Below, one piece after another: positions 50,570 through 60,383 of a stretch of DNA of 64,000 nt (positions are counted from its first letter, which is position 1; the number at the start of each line of letters is the position of its first letter). The position numbers were made by a program, and so were the translations under genes. Under the pieces are notes generated by a model. That model made no database searches and had not been told where the DNA came from. It saw only the letters and a list, made by a program, of their open reading frames with translations. Location of the stretch: the IMG/VR virus record IMGVR_UViG_3300027969_000044, positions 102,312-166,311 of that record; one strand, written 5' to 3'. Origin of the DNA: a virus.

Positions 50570-52354
50570 ATGGCATTACTATTATCCGGTTCAGTTAGGA
50601 ACAAATCGTCACCTACTGGTTACACAAACTTAACAACGGTACAGTATTTCCTAGGTAATACTCCTACAACATCGACTGGTTATACATTGTCGATTCTTAA
50701 CGGTATTAGTACATGGACTAGTTCGTTAGGTAATCTACAAATGATTAACGGTGTTATTACTAGCCAGGCAACTGACGGTAGTATTACGCTTAATCCAAGT
50801 GGAACTGGTACTATTACACTTAACGGTCCTGTTAACATTCCAAGTTTGACAACAAACTTAAAAATTCCAGTACAGGCTGCAACAACAAGTAGTGTTAATA
50901 TTTTTGCCGCACCAATTGAAGTTGACGGAGTTACCCTTTACGATACTGCTCGTATCTTAGTTCGTCAACAAGACGATCCTACACAAAACGGTATCTATGT
51001 TGTTCAGTCTGTCGGTACTGGTACTAATGGTATTTGGGTTCGATCATCTGATGCTAGTAGTTCAACAAGTATTGCTGGCGCTATTCTTAACGCATCAGGC
51101 GGTGTTGTATACGGTGGCCGTTACTTTTTTACTACCTTCAAGAAGGGTGATGTATTAGGAACAGACCCAATTAATTGGTATCAATTCTTAGCAGACTCAT
51201 TAGCACAGGCTGTTACAGCCAAGGCAATTGATTCAAGTCCTATCGGTGGCCTATTACCAGACTACGGTCGATTCCAAAACTTAGTAGTAAACACAACTAA
51301 CTCTCAAGTTCGACTAACTCCTGTAGGAACAGGAAGTAATTTAACAATCTGGCCGGACTACGGGTACATGGATAACGTATCCATTGGTCTAAATTTTCCT
51401 GTAGCGGCTACATTTACTAACGTAACAGTTTTAAACAGAACTACATTTAGTACAAGTACATTTACTGGACCAGTCAGAATTGAAGATGCTACAAGTTCAA
51501 CAAGTTCAGCAACTGGTGCGTTAACAGTATTAGGTGGCGTTGGCATCCACGGCGATGTTTATGCTAATCACTATTATTCAAATGGTGTTCCATTAGATAA
51601 CATTTATTGGAATGGCGGCAAAATTACAAGTCGTCTATGGATAGACAACTACGAAGAAGCATATAATACACAAACTGGAGCCTTACAGGTAACAGGCGGC
51701 GCTGGTATCGGTGGCAACTTGTATGTTGGAAAGAGTATTACATTAGAAAGTAAGGTTCCAACAGACGCAGTTTATTTCCGAATGAGAAATACTGCTACTA
51801 ACGGAACAAGTTACACATGGGATGTTGGCGGATATAACAGAGCAGGTACAGCTGGATCAAGTCTAAATGAAGGTAGCTTAACACTTTATGATGACAAAAA
51901 CAATTTATATAGACTAGCAGTTTCAAAGACAACTGGTAATTTATTAGTTGGCGTTACCTATGATAATGGCGTCGACAAACTACAAGTTAATGGTAGCTTG
52001 GGGTTAGCTGATTCTCAAATTGCCTCAAGAGTAACCATTATAAATAATGCTGACCAAACAGTTATTGACAGTTTTCCTCTAGCTACTTACAGGTCTACTA
52101 AATTCTTTGTTCAGGTTACAGATGGCGTTGGCCCAGGCACAGCATTTCACATTGTAGAAATTATGATTATAGTTGATAATATTGGACAGACTTACAAGTC
52201 GGAGTACGGGATTGTAACCACTCAAGGAGAAAGAGGAACGTTCAATGTCGATTATAATACAAACGGTACTGGTTTAGTTCGTTTGTTGTTTACCCCAACA
52301 TCTGCGGCAACACAGAAAACAGTTAAAGTGCTAAGAACTAGCATAAGCAAGTAA
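50570..52354 (+). CDS. Tail-fibre protein with TGAL/GGVG repeats, 594 aa
   Basis: The N-terminus (ALLLSGSVRNKSSPTGYTNL) is followed by a Thr/Ser-rich beta domain with TLNPSGTGTITLNGPVNIPS, a segment seen in virion proteins of many phages (TLYDTARILVRQQDDPTQNG, IYVVQSV), and then two copies of the STSSATGALTVLGGVGIHG repeat that dominates the two next genes. The C-terminal half has DKLQVNGSLGLADSQIASRV and a compact beta end. It begins 1 nt after the stop of the giant gene. Probably a fibre segment or fibre connector that shares its shaft repeat with the 52370 and 60384 products. Confidence 0.7.
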   Translation: MALLLSGSVRNKSSPTGYTNLTTVQYFLGNTPTTSTGYTLSILNGISTWTSSLGNLQMINGVITSQATDGSITLNPSGTGTITLNGPVNIPSLTTNLKIPVQAATTSSVNIFAAPIEVDGVTLYDTARILVRQQDDPTQNGIYVVQSVGTGTNGIWVRSSDASSSTSIAGAILNASGGVVYGGRYFFTTFKKGDVLGTDPINWYQFLADSLAQAVTAKAIDSSPIGGLLPDYGRFQNLVVNTTNSQVRLTPVGTGSNLTIWPDYGYMDNVSIGLNFPVAATFTNVTVLNRTTFSTSTFTGPVRIEDATSSTSSATGALTVLGGVGIHGDVYANHYYSNGVPLDNIYWNGGKITSRLWIDNYEEAYNTQTGALQVTGGAGIGGNLYVGKSITLESKVPTDAVYFRMRNTATNGTSYTWDVGGYNRAGTAGSSLNEGSLTLYDDKNNLYRLAVSKTTGNLLVGVTYDNGVDKLQVNGSLGLADSQIASRVTIINNADQTVIDSFPLATYRSTKFFVQVTDGVGPGTAFHIVEIMIIVDNIGQTYKSEYGIVTTQGERGTFNVDYNTNGTGLVRLLFTPTSAATQKTVKVLRTSISK

Positions 52355-52369
52355 TAGAGGAATACGTAA

Positions 52370-55300
52370 ATGGCAATTGATCAAGATTTTGTTGTCCGAA
52401 AAGGTCTCATAGCACAGGGACAGACACAATCTTATTCCACAGTTAGCGGAACCTTAATAGTAGGTGGTGGTGCTGGTATTGGCGGAAACGTTAATCTTAG
52501 CGGAACATTGCTGGCTAGAAGCAATCCAAATGTAATAACTTCTGTTAATACATCAACTGGCTTTGGGTTTAGTCTTAACGATATTATTGTCACGGATTCT
52601 ACCACAACATCTACAAATTTAAGTGTAGCAAACTATGTTGGTCAAACCTCTATTAAAGGAACTACTGGTTCCGTAATTGCCACAGCCGTTAATTTATATA
52701 TTAAGGGTGCGCCAATTGCCGGTAACTCTGGTACTACAATTCAGAATGCTTGGTCGTTGTATGTTACAACGGGCAGTATGTATCTTGGAGAAACTAAAGG
52801 TAACCCATTTGGTGCTTCTGGCAATGCGTTACAAGTAGCTGGCGGAATTTCTGCAGGCAATGGTTTATATGTACAAGGTGGCGGAAATTTATTTGGTTCG
52901 TTCTATCTAAATGATAGTGAAATTATTACTCGCGGTAATCAAAATACAGGAACAGTTGTCTATAACGGTGACTTAATTGTAGACACATCTACACAGGCAA
53001 TTAGTACGGGAACTGGCGGCATTGTCATTAGACGTGGCGGTGGTATCGGAGTTGGCGGTAACGCATGGGTCGGTGGAACTTTAAATGTTCTTAATACTAC
53101 AACAATTTACAACGTACTCGATTCTTCAAATACCAGCACTGGCGCATTAACTGTTCGCGGTGGTGTAGGCATTGGCGGCATGTTATATGCTACTAGCGGC
53201 ACATTTGTTGCTGGATTTGCTAATACTACAGCAGTAAACGGAAATGCTGTAAGAATTCCTAATGGCGGATTAGGTGTTGGTGGCACAATTTATGTTGCCA
53301 ATACTAGCGACTCTGCTCTTACTGTAGAAGGTGGCGCAGACTTTGGTGGAACTATATTTGCCAATGGATTAACCCTATTAGATCCTACAACTGCTACTGG
53401 TTATTTGGCAGCACCGTTGATGGTAACCGGTGGAGCATATATTGGAGTTAATTTAATTGTTGCTTCAACTGACACTGATGCTATTAAAGTATTAGGCGGA
53501 ATTGATGTTGCTAAAAATATTACAGTACGTGGCGTTGGATCATTTACAAATAGAATTGAAGTAGCAAATACAAGTTACATTTCCGGCGCTCAAATTATTA
53601 CAACTGCCACAGTTGATATTTTTGCGGTTACAAGCCTAACAGCAGGAACCGATACAGCAGTCAGTGCCTCTACCGGCCCTGTAGTTGTTTGGAATACAAG
53701 CACATTAGACTCTGTTTTAAATCGTGGCAATGCTACTACTAATACTGTATTCATTAATAATAAATTAACAACAGTTGACTTAGGTGTTTCTGGCACAGCT
53801 ACTATCACTGGTACCGTTGTAATTCTTAACACAACCCAGTCTATATCAACTGAGTCCGGCGCATTACAAGTATTTGGTGGCGTAGGCATCCAGGGCGCAC
53901 TATGGGTTAACGATGCTAGTTACATTGGTGGCGCAAGAATTGTTACTACCAGTACATTAGGTAATTATGGCGTAACTGCCATGTTAGCAGGAACAGATAC
54001 TGCTATTAATACTACAACTGGTATTGTTACAGTATGGAACGAAAGTACATTACAAACAATTACTGACCGCGGAACATCTACCAACCATCAGTTATATTTC
54101 TCAAATACAGCAAGTTCAACCTCAAGCGATAGTGGTGCGTTAACTATTGCCGGCGGCGTAGGTATTGGAAAAGAGTTAAACGTACAAGGCAATTCTACAT
54201 TTAGTAGTGTTGTTAACATTTTAAGTCCAATAAATGCTTCAAGTCCAACTGACGGAGCATTATATGTTGCTGGCGGCGTAGGTATTGGCCAGGATTTATA
54301 TGTTGGCGGACAATTTGTATATACAAACGCTCTACAAGTTTATGGATTATTAACAAACTACGGTTCTGTACAAATTACAAGTACAGCAAATTCTATATCA
54401 ACTGACACTGGTGCTCTTGTAGTTGCCGGCGGCGGCGGCTTTGGTGGAGACATCTGGGCAAGAAACATTTATTCAAATGGTGGATCTGTTATTACAACAG
54501 GTACTATCGGTAGTTACGGTGTAAGTCAATTATATGCTGGTACAGATACCGCAGTAAACACCGCAAGTGGTGTAGTTTATATTTGGAATACTAGTACATT
54601 CCAAACTGTAAGTGATCGCGGAGCAACCAGTACTAATTTAATCACAATACTTAACACACTATCTGTTTCAAATGATATTTTAGTAGGCAGAGATGTTAAT
54701 GTTACTGGTAATATGACTCTAGCGGCAATGACTGCTACTGGAATTATTGATCTACAAAATATCTCAGATTCAATTAATGTACTAAGTGGGGCTGTAAGAA
54801 TTGCCGGCGGCCTAGGTGTTCAAGGTAACATCTATGCTGGAGCTGTTTATGATCAAAATGCTCGTGTTATTACAACTGCCACAGTTAATACTTTTGCGGT
54901 TACTGAACTAAGAGCAGGAACTGACACATCAGTAAGTACATCTACCGGTATTGTTTATGTTTGGAATACCAGTACATTACAAACTGTTACTGATAGAGGA
55001 AATAGCACAACTAATAAACTAGTGTTGCTTGATGAATCTACTTCATCATTAACTGTAGTTGGTGGAATTATTGTAGGAACTACTGCTACAGTTCAACAAG
55101 ATTTAAATGTTAATAACAATATTACTGTTGCTCTTAGATCTAATTTAACAGATGTTGGTATTTCTGGAATTACTACAGTTACAAACGTAACTGATAGTGA
55201 ATCTGTACTAACAGGATCTGTACAATTAGCAGGCGGACTTGGCGTTCAAGGAAACATTTACGCAAGAGCATTGTATGACGAAAATGCTCGTGTTGTTACA

Positions 55301-58300
55301 ACTGCTACTATTGTTGGGCTTGGTGTAACTAATATATCAGCAGGAACTGATACTGCCGTTAATACAGCAACTGGTGTTATTGTTATTTGGAATACTTCAA
55401 CATTCCAAACAGTCAGCGATCGCGGTAACACTACTACAAACACAATCTTTATCTCTAACACATTAACTGTTACAGATTTAAATGCTACTAACAATTTAAA
55501 TGTTACTTCTTCTGCCACAGTTGGCACGTTATACGCAAATAATACATCATATGTTAACAATGCTGAAATTGTAACAACTGCTACTATTGCCGGAGTATCT
55601 GTTACTAGGCTAATTGCCGGGACTGATACGGTTGTAAGTACATCAACTGGTGAAGTAACAATATGGAATGACAGCACACTTCAGAGTGTAACTGTTCGTG
55701 GAGCGACTACTGATCAGGCAATTAGTATTACTAATGCTACACCAAGCGGAAGTTATACCGAAGGCGCATTAAAAGTTAGCGGCGGAGCAGGAATTTCCGG
55801 TGACTTGTATGTAGGTCGTAGCGCATATATTACTGGTAATTTAGTTGTACTAGGTACACAAACTATTGTAGATTCTACAAGCACATCAATTGTAGATCCA
55901 GTGCTTGATATTGGCACAGGAGTTGATAATACTCCATTAGTTTTAAATGACTTATTAAACAAGGGTATTAGCGTACACTATTTTAATACTGGTACATCTG
56001 CCGAAGACAACATGTTCTTTGGACGAGACGAGTCTACTGGCAAGTTTATTGTAAAACACAACTATGGCGCAGGGCGAGTATCAAATCCAAATTATTCTAC
56101 AAGCGGAACAGATGCTGGTGTAGTAATTGGAAACTTATTAATCACTGATGCTACTAGCGCAACAAGTACGTATACTGGCGCATTGCACGTTGTGGGCGGT
56201 GGAAGTGTTGAGGGAGATTTCTGGATTGGTGGGACAGCCTACATATCTAACGCTGAAATTCTAACAACATCTACAATTGGTGGGTTTGGAGTTACAAACA
56301 TTCAAGGCGGCGCTGACATTTCTGTGACAACTGCTACAGGTAATGTTATTATTTCTAACACAAGTACATTACAAACTGTAACAGGACGCGGCAATAGTAC
56401 AACTAATAGTATTGTTATCCTTAATAGCACAGAAAGTGAAGATACATTAACAGGTGCGCTAACTGTAACCGGCGGTGTTGCTGTCGGTAAGAAATTAAAT
56501 GTAGGTACTACTGCTACTGCACAGGATATTTTTGGTACAAGAGTTTTTGATAATGGTAATCGTGTAGTAACTCAAGTAGAGCCAATTGCTGGAGACAGTA
56601 TTGGTCTTGCCAATGTTCAAACTAACGGAACATACACTACATTTAAAATTAACAACTTAGGTGTAACAGCTACAATTGGCACAACTTATTTAGGTGTAAG
56701 TACTGCCACTGGCGCAGTAACACTATATAACTTAGGTGTAACTAATTTAACAGGTACAGATTATATTGGCGTAAGCACAAGTACAGGATCTGTTACACTT
56801 GTTAACTTAGGCGTACAAACATTAAACGCAGGTACTGATACAAGAGTAAGTGCTAATACAGGAACAATTACTGTATGGAACGAAAGCACATTGAATAGTG
56901 TTGCTAGTCGTGGACATACAAGTACCTACGCAATTGACATTACTAACTTAACACAGTCTTCGGATTATACTTCCGGTGCGTTAACTGTGGCAGGTGGAGT
57001 AGGCATTGGCGGTAGTGTTTATATTAATAACATTTCGTTTATACAGAATGCTCAAATTGTAACTACTGCTACAATTGATCAATTTGCCGTTACTGATTTA
57101 CGTGCCGGAACTGATACTAGCGTGAGTGCAAGTCATGGTATTGTTACAGTATGGAACACAAGTACACTACAAACTGTTACTAATAGAGGAAATAGCACAA
57201 CTAACGTTGTCGTTTTTGCCAACACAACAAACGTATCAACTTCGTTATCAACTGCAAGCGTTGTAATTGAAGGCGGATTAGCTATTGCTAAAGATTTGCG
57301 TATTGGTGGGACATTCTTCTACGCAGGTGAATTACAGATCTCTAGTACGACAAGTTCAACTTCAACCGATACTGGTGCTTTAACGGTGCTAGGTGGCGTT
57401 GGTATTGGTGAAAATTTAAATGTAGGTGGCCAAGTTCACTTATTCAGCACTGCATCTGGAACAAGCACCGCGGCATTATTAGTTGACGGCGGAATTAGTG
57501 TTGCTAATACTTCGTACTTTGGAGCCATTTATTCCGGCGGAAGCATTGTACTAACTGATTCTAGCTTTAAAGGTGTTAGCGATATTAGAGCAGGAACTGA
57601 TACAGCAGTTAATACTGAAACTGGACATATTGTTGTTTGGAATACAAGTACATTACAAACAGTAACGGGTCGCGGAAATAGTACAACTAACGCAATTAAG
57701 ATTTTAAACACAGATGCCAGTAACGATGCTACATCAGGAGCACTAGTTGTTTCCGGTGGCGTAGGCGTTAGTGGAAATATACACGGTCAAACTATATTTG
57801 TTAATGACACATTACAAAGTGATGATACCGATTTATATCTAGCTTCTGGACTAGGTGGAAGTGTATTTGCTAACAATGTAGATTTATTAGCATACAGTTC
57901 AAAAGTTTGGTATGTAGCAACATCGGGGCTTAATACAAATGACGGCCGAAGAATTCAAAGTGCGTTCCTTACTGTTAAACACGCCCTATCTGTAGCGCAA
58001 AGTGGAGATGTTGTTTTTGTTGAATCAGGAACATACTCTGAAATATTTCCAATGACTGTTCCGCAAGGTGTAACATTAAAAGGTGCTGGAATTAGAGCAG
58101 TTACTATTGTTCCAACTAGTGGAACAATTTATAATTCGGCGTTCTTACTTAATGGCGAGACTAATGTTTGCGATTTAACAATTAGCGGATTTTTCCAACC
58201 TGGCTGGGCATTTGAGTTTGCTCCTGGAGCAAAAATCACAACCAAGAGTCCGTATGTTGAACGTCTTAGTGTTATTACTCGAGGAACTACTACAAGTGGT

Positions 58301-60373
58301 AGCGATCCTTACGGATTCCAGAGCGGAGATGCTGGTAATGGAGCATTAATTGATGCGTCTAAGCTAGATCCAACAAGTTTAGAACCGGCGATGTTGTGGA
58401 ACGAAGTAACGTTCATTGTTCCAAACGCTACTGGTATGTATATGACCAATGGCGCACGAGCAGAATTGTTAAATGGATTCTTCTACTTTGCCCATACTGC
58501 TATTCAAGCAGAAGCGGGCGCAGGCGGCTTTGGTAATGCTGGTAAGACACGACTAAAATTTAGCGGTGTCACTGGAACATTTGTAGGAGGCGATACGCTT
58601 GTTTACAAAAATGCAAAAGGCCAAACACTTGCTAGCGGAACAATTTATAATGTATCAGGTGGATACGTATATCTAAATGGTCCAGTATACGGATTTGAAA
58701 CCGCAATAGATAGAACTCCTAAGACTGTTACTACTAATGGCGGCGCAAAGGTTGCTACAGGAGAACATTATGCTGGTAATTCTAGCTTGTTGTTGTCTAC
58801 TACAACCGATTACTTAGAAGTATTAAGTGGGCCAGACTTCCAATTTGGCAGTACAGGCGACTATACAATTGAAGGGTGGGTTAAACCTCTAACAACTAAT
58901 AGTGGCCCACAATACATTTACTTTAAGGGCACTAATGGACTTAATACCACACGTCTATACATTAGTAGCGATAATAAAGTAAACGCAATGCACGGGTCTA
59001 GTGTAATAACAAGTACATCTACAATTATACAAAATGTATGGACACACCTTGCTATTGTCAGAACTGGTGGAACACAAACTGTAGATTTGTATATTAATGG
59101 TGTATTAAATGCCAGCGCAACAGGCATTACATCAAGTGTTGACAACACAGATCCGATTAATATTGGAAGCAATTCCGGAGCTAATGGATTTACTGGGTAC
59201 GTTGACGAACTACGAGTAAGCAATATTGCTCGCTATTCAACTACATTCATTCCATCTCCGACTGGTCTTGTAAATGATGAAGCAACCGTATTGATGCTAC
59301 ATTTTGAAGGCGCAAATAATTCTACTTCGTTTGTAGACAGCGGCGCTACAATACAAAATGTTTACTCAACTGGACTGAATCCAGCAACTGCTACAAGAAC
59401 GGTATTGGCTGACTATCATCAGTTTGGTGCCGAACTACGCTGTATTGGTAGTGCGGCTGTATTTGGTGATCGAGGTGTTGTTGCTAACGGTACTGGTACT
59501 GACTTAAAACTAATTGCCTTTAACCTAAGTCATATAGGTTCGGGTGGAGATCTAAGTGACGATGTTTCGTTAACAGTTCAATCTAATGAAATTATTCAAA
59601 CTAATGGTGGTAAGATTTATTACCAAACAGTTGATCAATACGGAGATTTCCGTGTAGGCGATAAGTTTTTAATTAATCAAAGAACAGGTGATGTAACATT
59701 TAATGCCAGCGCATTGAATTTAAATAATATCTCAAGTTTGTTAATTAGCGACGGAGTTAATAGTACAAATATCACTCCGGGTAATATCGCAGTAGGTAAT
59801 TTAAACTTAGGTGGAAATACAATTGGAAGCCTAACTGGAAATATTACGATTGCTCCTGCTAGTACATTGACTACAATTGATAGTAATTTAACAGTCACCG
59901 GCTCTGGTAACTTTGGTCAAACTTCATACGCTGCCGGATCTCAAATCTTAACTGCGGCAACAATTGGTAACTTTGGTGTTACTGATTTACGTGCCGGCAC
60001 TGATACCGCAATAAGTACATCAACTGGTAACGTAACAATCTGGAACACCAGTACATTACAGACAATTACAGATCGCGGCTTCACAACTACAAACCGTGTA
60101 AATATAGCTAACAGCACAAATGCTACTACATCTACTGACGGGGCACTAACAGTCCTCGGCGGAATTGGAGTAATAGGAGATGTACAAGTTGGAGGTAATG
60201 TTTACAGTGGAACTAAGCGTCTGTATTCACCAAACGTGACTATTTCATTAACAGCACCAACAACATCTACGAATAATATAGGAGATTTCTGGATTGACCC
60301 GAGCATTGGCGTTGAATATCAGTGGGTTCAGGACGGGACAAACTATTATTGGATTCAATTTACAGGTGTATAA
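52370..60373 (+). CDS. Giant tail fibre with tandem repeats, beta-helix and LamG domain, 2667 aa
   Basis: Residues about 1-1840 hold tandem units of the type GVTxLRAGTDTAVSTSTG, VxVWNTSTLQTVTDRGNSTT, STDTGALTVxGGVGIGGN; eleven AGTD-type motifs occur in the whole protein. From about residue 1847 a DUF1565-like beta-helix starts (VWYVATSGLNTNDGRR, FVESGTYSEIFPMTVPQG). A LamG-like jellyroll is inserted near residues 2127-2295 (YTIEGWVKPL, WTHLAIVRTGGTQTVDLYIN, GYVDELRVSNIARYSTTF). The helix then resumes, and near residue 2406 it has IIQTNGGKIYYQTVDQYGDF, the same module that ends the 36490 and 41017 proteins. One more repeat and a short tip (FWIDPSIGVEYQWVQDGTNY) close it. LamG and beta-helix both fit glycan binding at the cell surface. 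Confidence 0.8.
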   Translation: MAIDQDFVVRKGLIAQGQTQSYSTVSGTLIVGGGAGIGGNVNLSGTLLARSNPNVITSVNTSTGFGFSLNDIIVTDSTTTSTNLSVANYVGQTSIKGTTGSVIATAVNLYIKGAPIAGNSGTTIQNAWSLYVTTGSMYLGETKGNPFGASGNALQVAGGISAGNGLYVQGGGNLFGSFYLNDSEIITRGNQNTGTVVYNGDLIVDTSTQAISTGTGGIVIRRGGGIGVGGNAWVGGTLNVLNTTTIYNVLDSSNTSTGALTVRGGVGIGGMLYATSGTFVAGFANTTAVNGNAVRIPNGGLGVGGTIYVANTSDSALTVEGGADFGGTIFANGLTLLDPTTATGYLAAPLMVTGGAYIGVNLIVASTDTDAIKVLGGIDVAKNITVRGVGSFTNRIEVANTSYISGAQIITTATVDIFAVTSLTAGTDTAVSASTGPVVVWNTSTLDSVLNRGNATTNTVFINNKLTTVDLGVSGTATITGTVVILNTTQSISTESGALQVFGGVGIQGALWVNDASYIGGARIVTTSTLGNYGVTAMLAGTDTAINTTTGIVTVWNESTLQTITDRGTSTNHQLYFSNTASSTSSDSGALTIAGGVGIGKELNVQGNSTFSSVVNILSPINASSPTDGALYVAGGVGIGQDLYVGGQFVYTNALQVYGLLTNYGSVQITSTANSISTDTGALVVAGGGGFGGDIWARNIYSNGGSVITTGTIGSYGVSQLYAGTDTAVNTASGVVYIWNTSTFQTVSDRGATSTNLITILNTLSVSNDILVGRDVNVTGNMTLAAMTATGIIDLQNISDSINVLSGAVRIAGGLGVQGNIYAGAVYDQNARVITTATVNTFAVTELRAGTDTSVSTSTGIVYVWNTSTLQTVTDRGNSTTNKLVLLDESTSSLTVVGGIIVGTTATVQQDLNVNNNITVALRSNLTDVGISGITTVTNVTDSESVLTGSVQLAGGLGVQGNIYARALYDENARVVTTATIVGLGVTNISAGTDTAVNTATGVIVIWNTSTFQTVSDRGNTTTNTIFISNTLTVTDLNATNNLNVTSSATVGTLYANNTSYVNNAEIVTTATIAGVSVTRLIAGTDTVVSTSTGEVTIWNDSTLQSVTVRGATTDQAISITNATPSGSYTEGALKVSGGAGISGDLYVGRSAYITGNLVVLGTQTIVDSTSTSIVDPVLDIGTGVDNTPLVLNDLLNKGISVHYFNTGTSAEDNMFFGRDESTGKFIVKHNYGAGRVSNPNYSTSGTDAGVVIGNLLITDATSATSTYTGALHVVGGGSVEGDFWIGGTAYISNAEILTTSTIGGFGVTNIQGGADISVTTATGNVIISNTSTLQTVTGRGNSTTNSIVILNSTESEDTLTGALTVTGGVAVGKKLNVGTTATAQDIFGTRVFDNGNRVVTQVEPIAGDSIGLANVQTNGTYTTFKINNLGVTATIGTTYLGVSTATGAVTLYNLGVTNLTGTDYIGVSTSTGSVTLVNLGVQTLNAGTDTRVSANTGTITVWNESTLNSVASRGHTSTYAIDITNLTQSSDYTSGALTVAGGVGIGGSVYINNISFIQNAQIVTTATIDQFAVTDLRAGTDTSVSASHGIVTVWNTSTLQTVTNRGNSTTNVVVFANTTNVSTSLSTASVVIEGGLAIAKDLRIGGTFFYAGELQISSTTSSTSTDTGALTVLGGVGIGENLNVGGQVHLFSTASGTSTAALLVDGGISVANTSYFGAIYSGGSIVLTDSSFKGVSDIRAGTDTAVNTETGHIVVWNTSTLQTVTGRGNSTTNAIKILNTDASNDATSGALVVSGGVGVSGNIHGQTIFVNDTLQSDDTDLYLASGLGGSVFANNVDLLAYSSKVWYVATSGLNTNDGRRIQSAFLTVKHALSVAQSGDVVFVESGTYSEIFPMTVPQGVTLKGAGIRAVTIVPTSGTIYNSAFLLNGETNVCDLTISGFFQPGWAFEFAPGAKITTKSPYVERLSVITRGTTTSGSDPYGFQSGDAGNGALIDASKLDPTSLEPAMLWNEVTFIVPNATGMYMTNGARAELLNGFFYFAHTAIQAEAGAGGFGNAGKTRLKFSGVTGTFVGGDTLVYKNAKGQTLASGTIYNVSGGYVYLNGPVYGFETAIDRTPKTVTTNGGAKVATGEHYAGNSSLLLSTTTDYLEVLSGPDFQFGSTGDYTIEGWVKPLTTNSGPQYIYFKGTNGLNTTRLYISSDNKVNAMHGSSVITSTSTIIQNVWTHLAIVRTGGTQTVDLYINGVLNASATGITSSVDNTDPINIGSNSGANGFTGYVDELRVSNIARYSTTFIPSPTGLVNDEATVLMLHFEGANNSTSFVDSGATIQNVYSTGLNPATATRTVLADYHQFGAELRCIGSAAVFGDRGVVANGTGTDLKLIAFNLSHIGSGGDLSDDVSLTVQSNEIIQTNGGKIYYQTVDQYGDFRVGDKFLINQRTGDVTFNASALNLNNISSLLISDGVNSTNITPGNIAVGNLNLGGNTIGSLTGNITIAPASTLTTIDSNLTVTGSGNFGQTSYAAGSQILTAATIGNFGVTDLRAGTDTAISTSTGNVTIWNTSTLQTITDRGFTTTNRVNIANSTNATTSTDGALTVLGGIGVIGDVQVGGNVYSGTKRLYSPNVTISLTAPTTSTNNIGDFWIDPSIGVEYQWVQDGTNYYWIQFTGV
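53590..57720 (+). repeat. Ten tandem AGTD/VWNTSTLQ fibre repeats
   Basis: AGTD-type motifs start near 53641, 53988, 54536, 54913, 55340, 55617, 56304 (as GGAD), 56829, 57103 and 57591; an eleventh lies apart at 59994, after the LamG and helix domains. Spacing varies from about 275 to 690 bp because the linker GALTVxGGVGIG module is present in differing numbers. The DNA is diverged between copies, so this is an old protein repeat and not a recent duplication. Confidence 0.8.
58750..59255 (+). other. LamG-like jellyroll domain inserted in fibre beta-helix
   Basis: Segment with the order HYAGNSSLLLSTTTDYLEVL, YTIEGWVKPL, WTHLAIVRTGGTQTVDLYIN, DPINIGSNSGANGFTGYVDE and LRVSNIARYS. This is the concanavalin/laminin-G-3 pattern. 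Beta-helix sequence lies on both sides, so the domain is nested. Confidence 0.75.
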
Positions 60374-60383
60374 GTAGAATATT

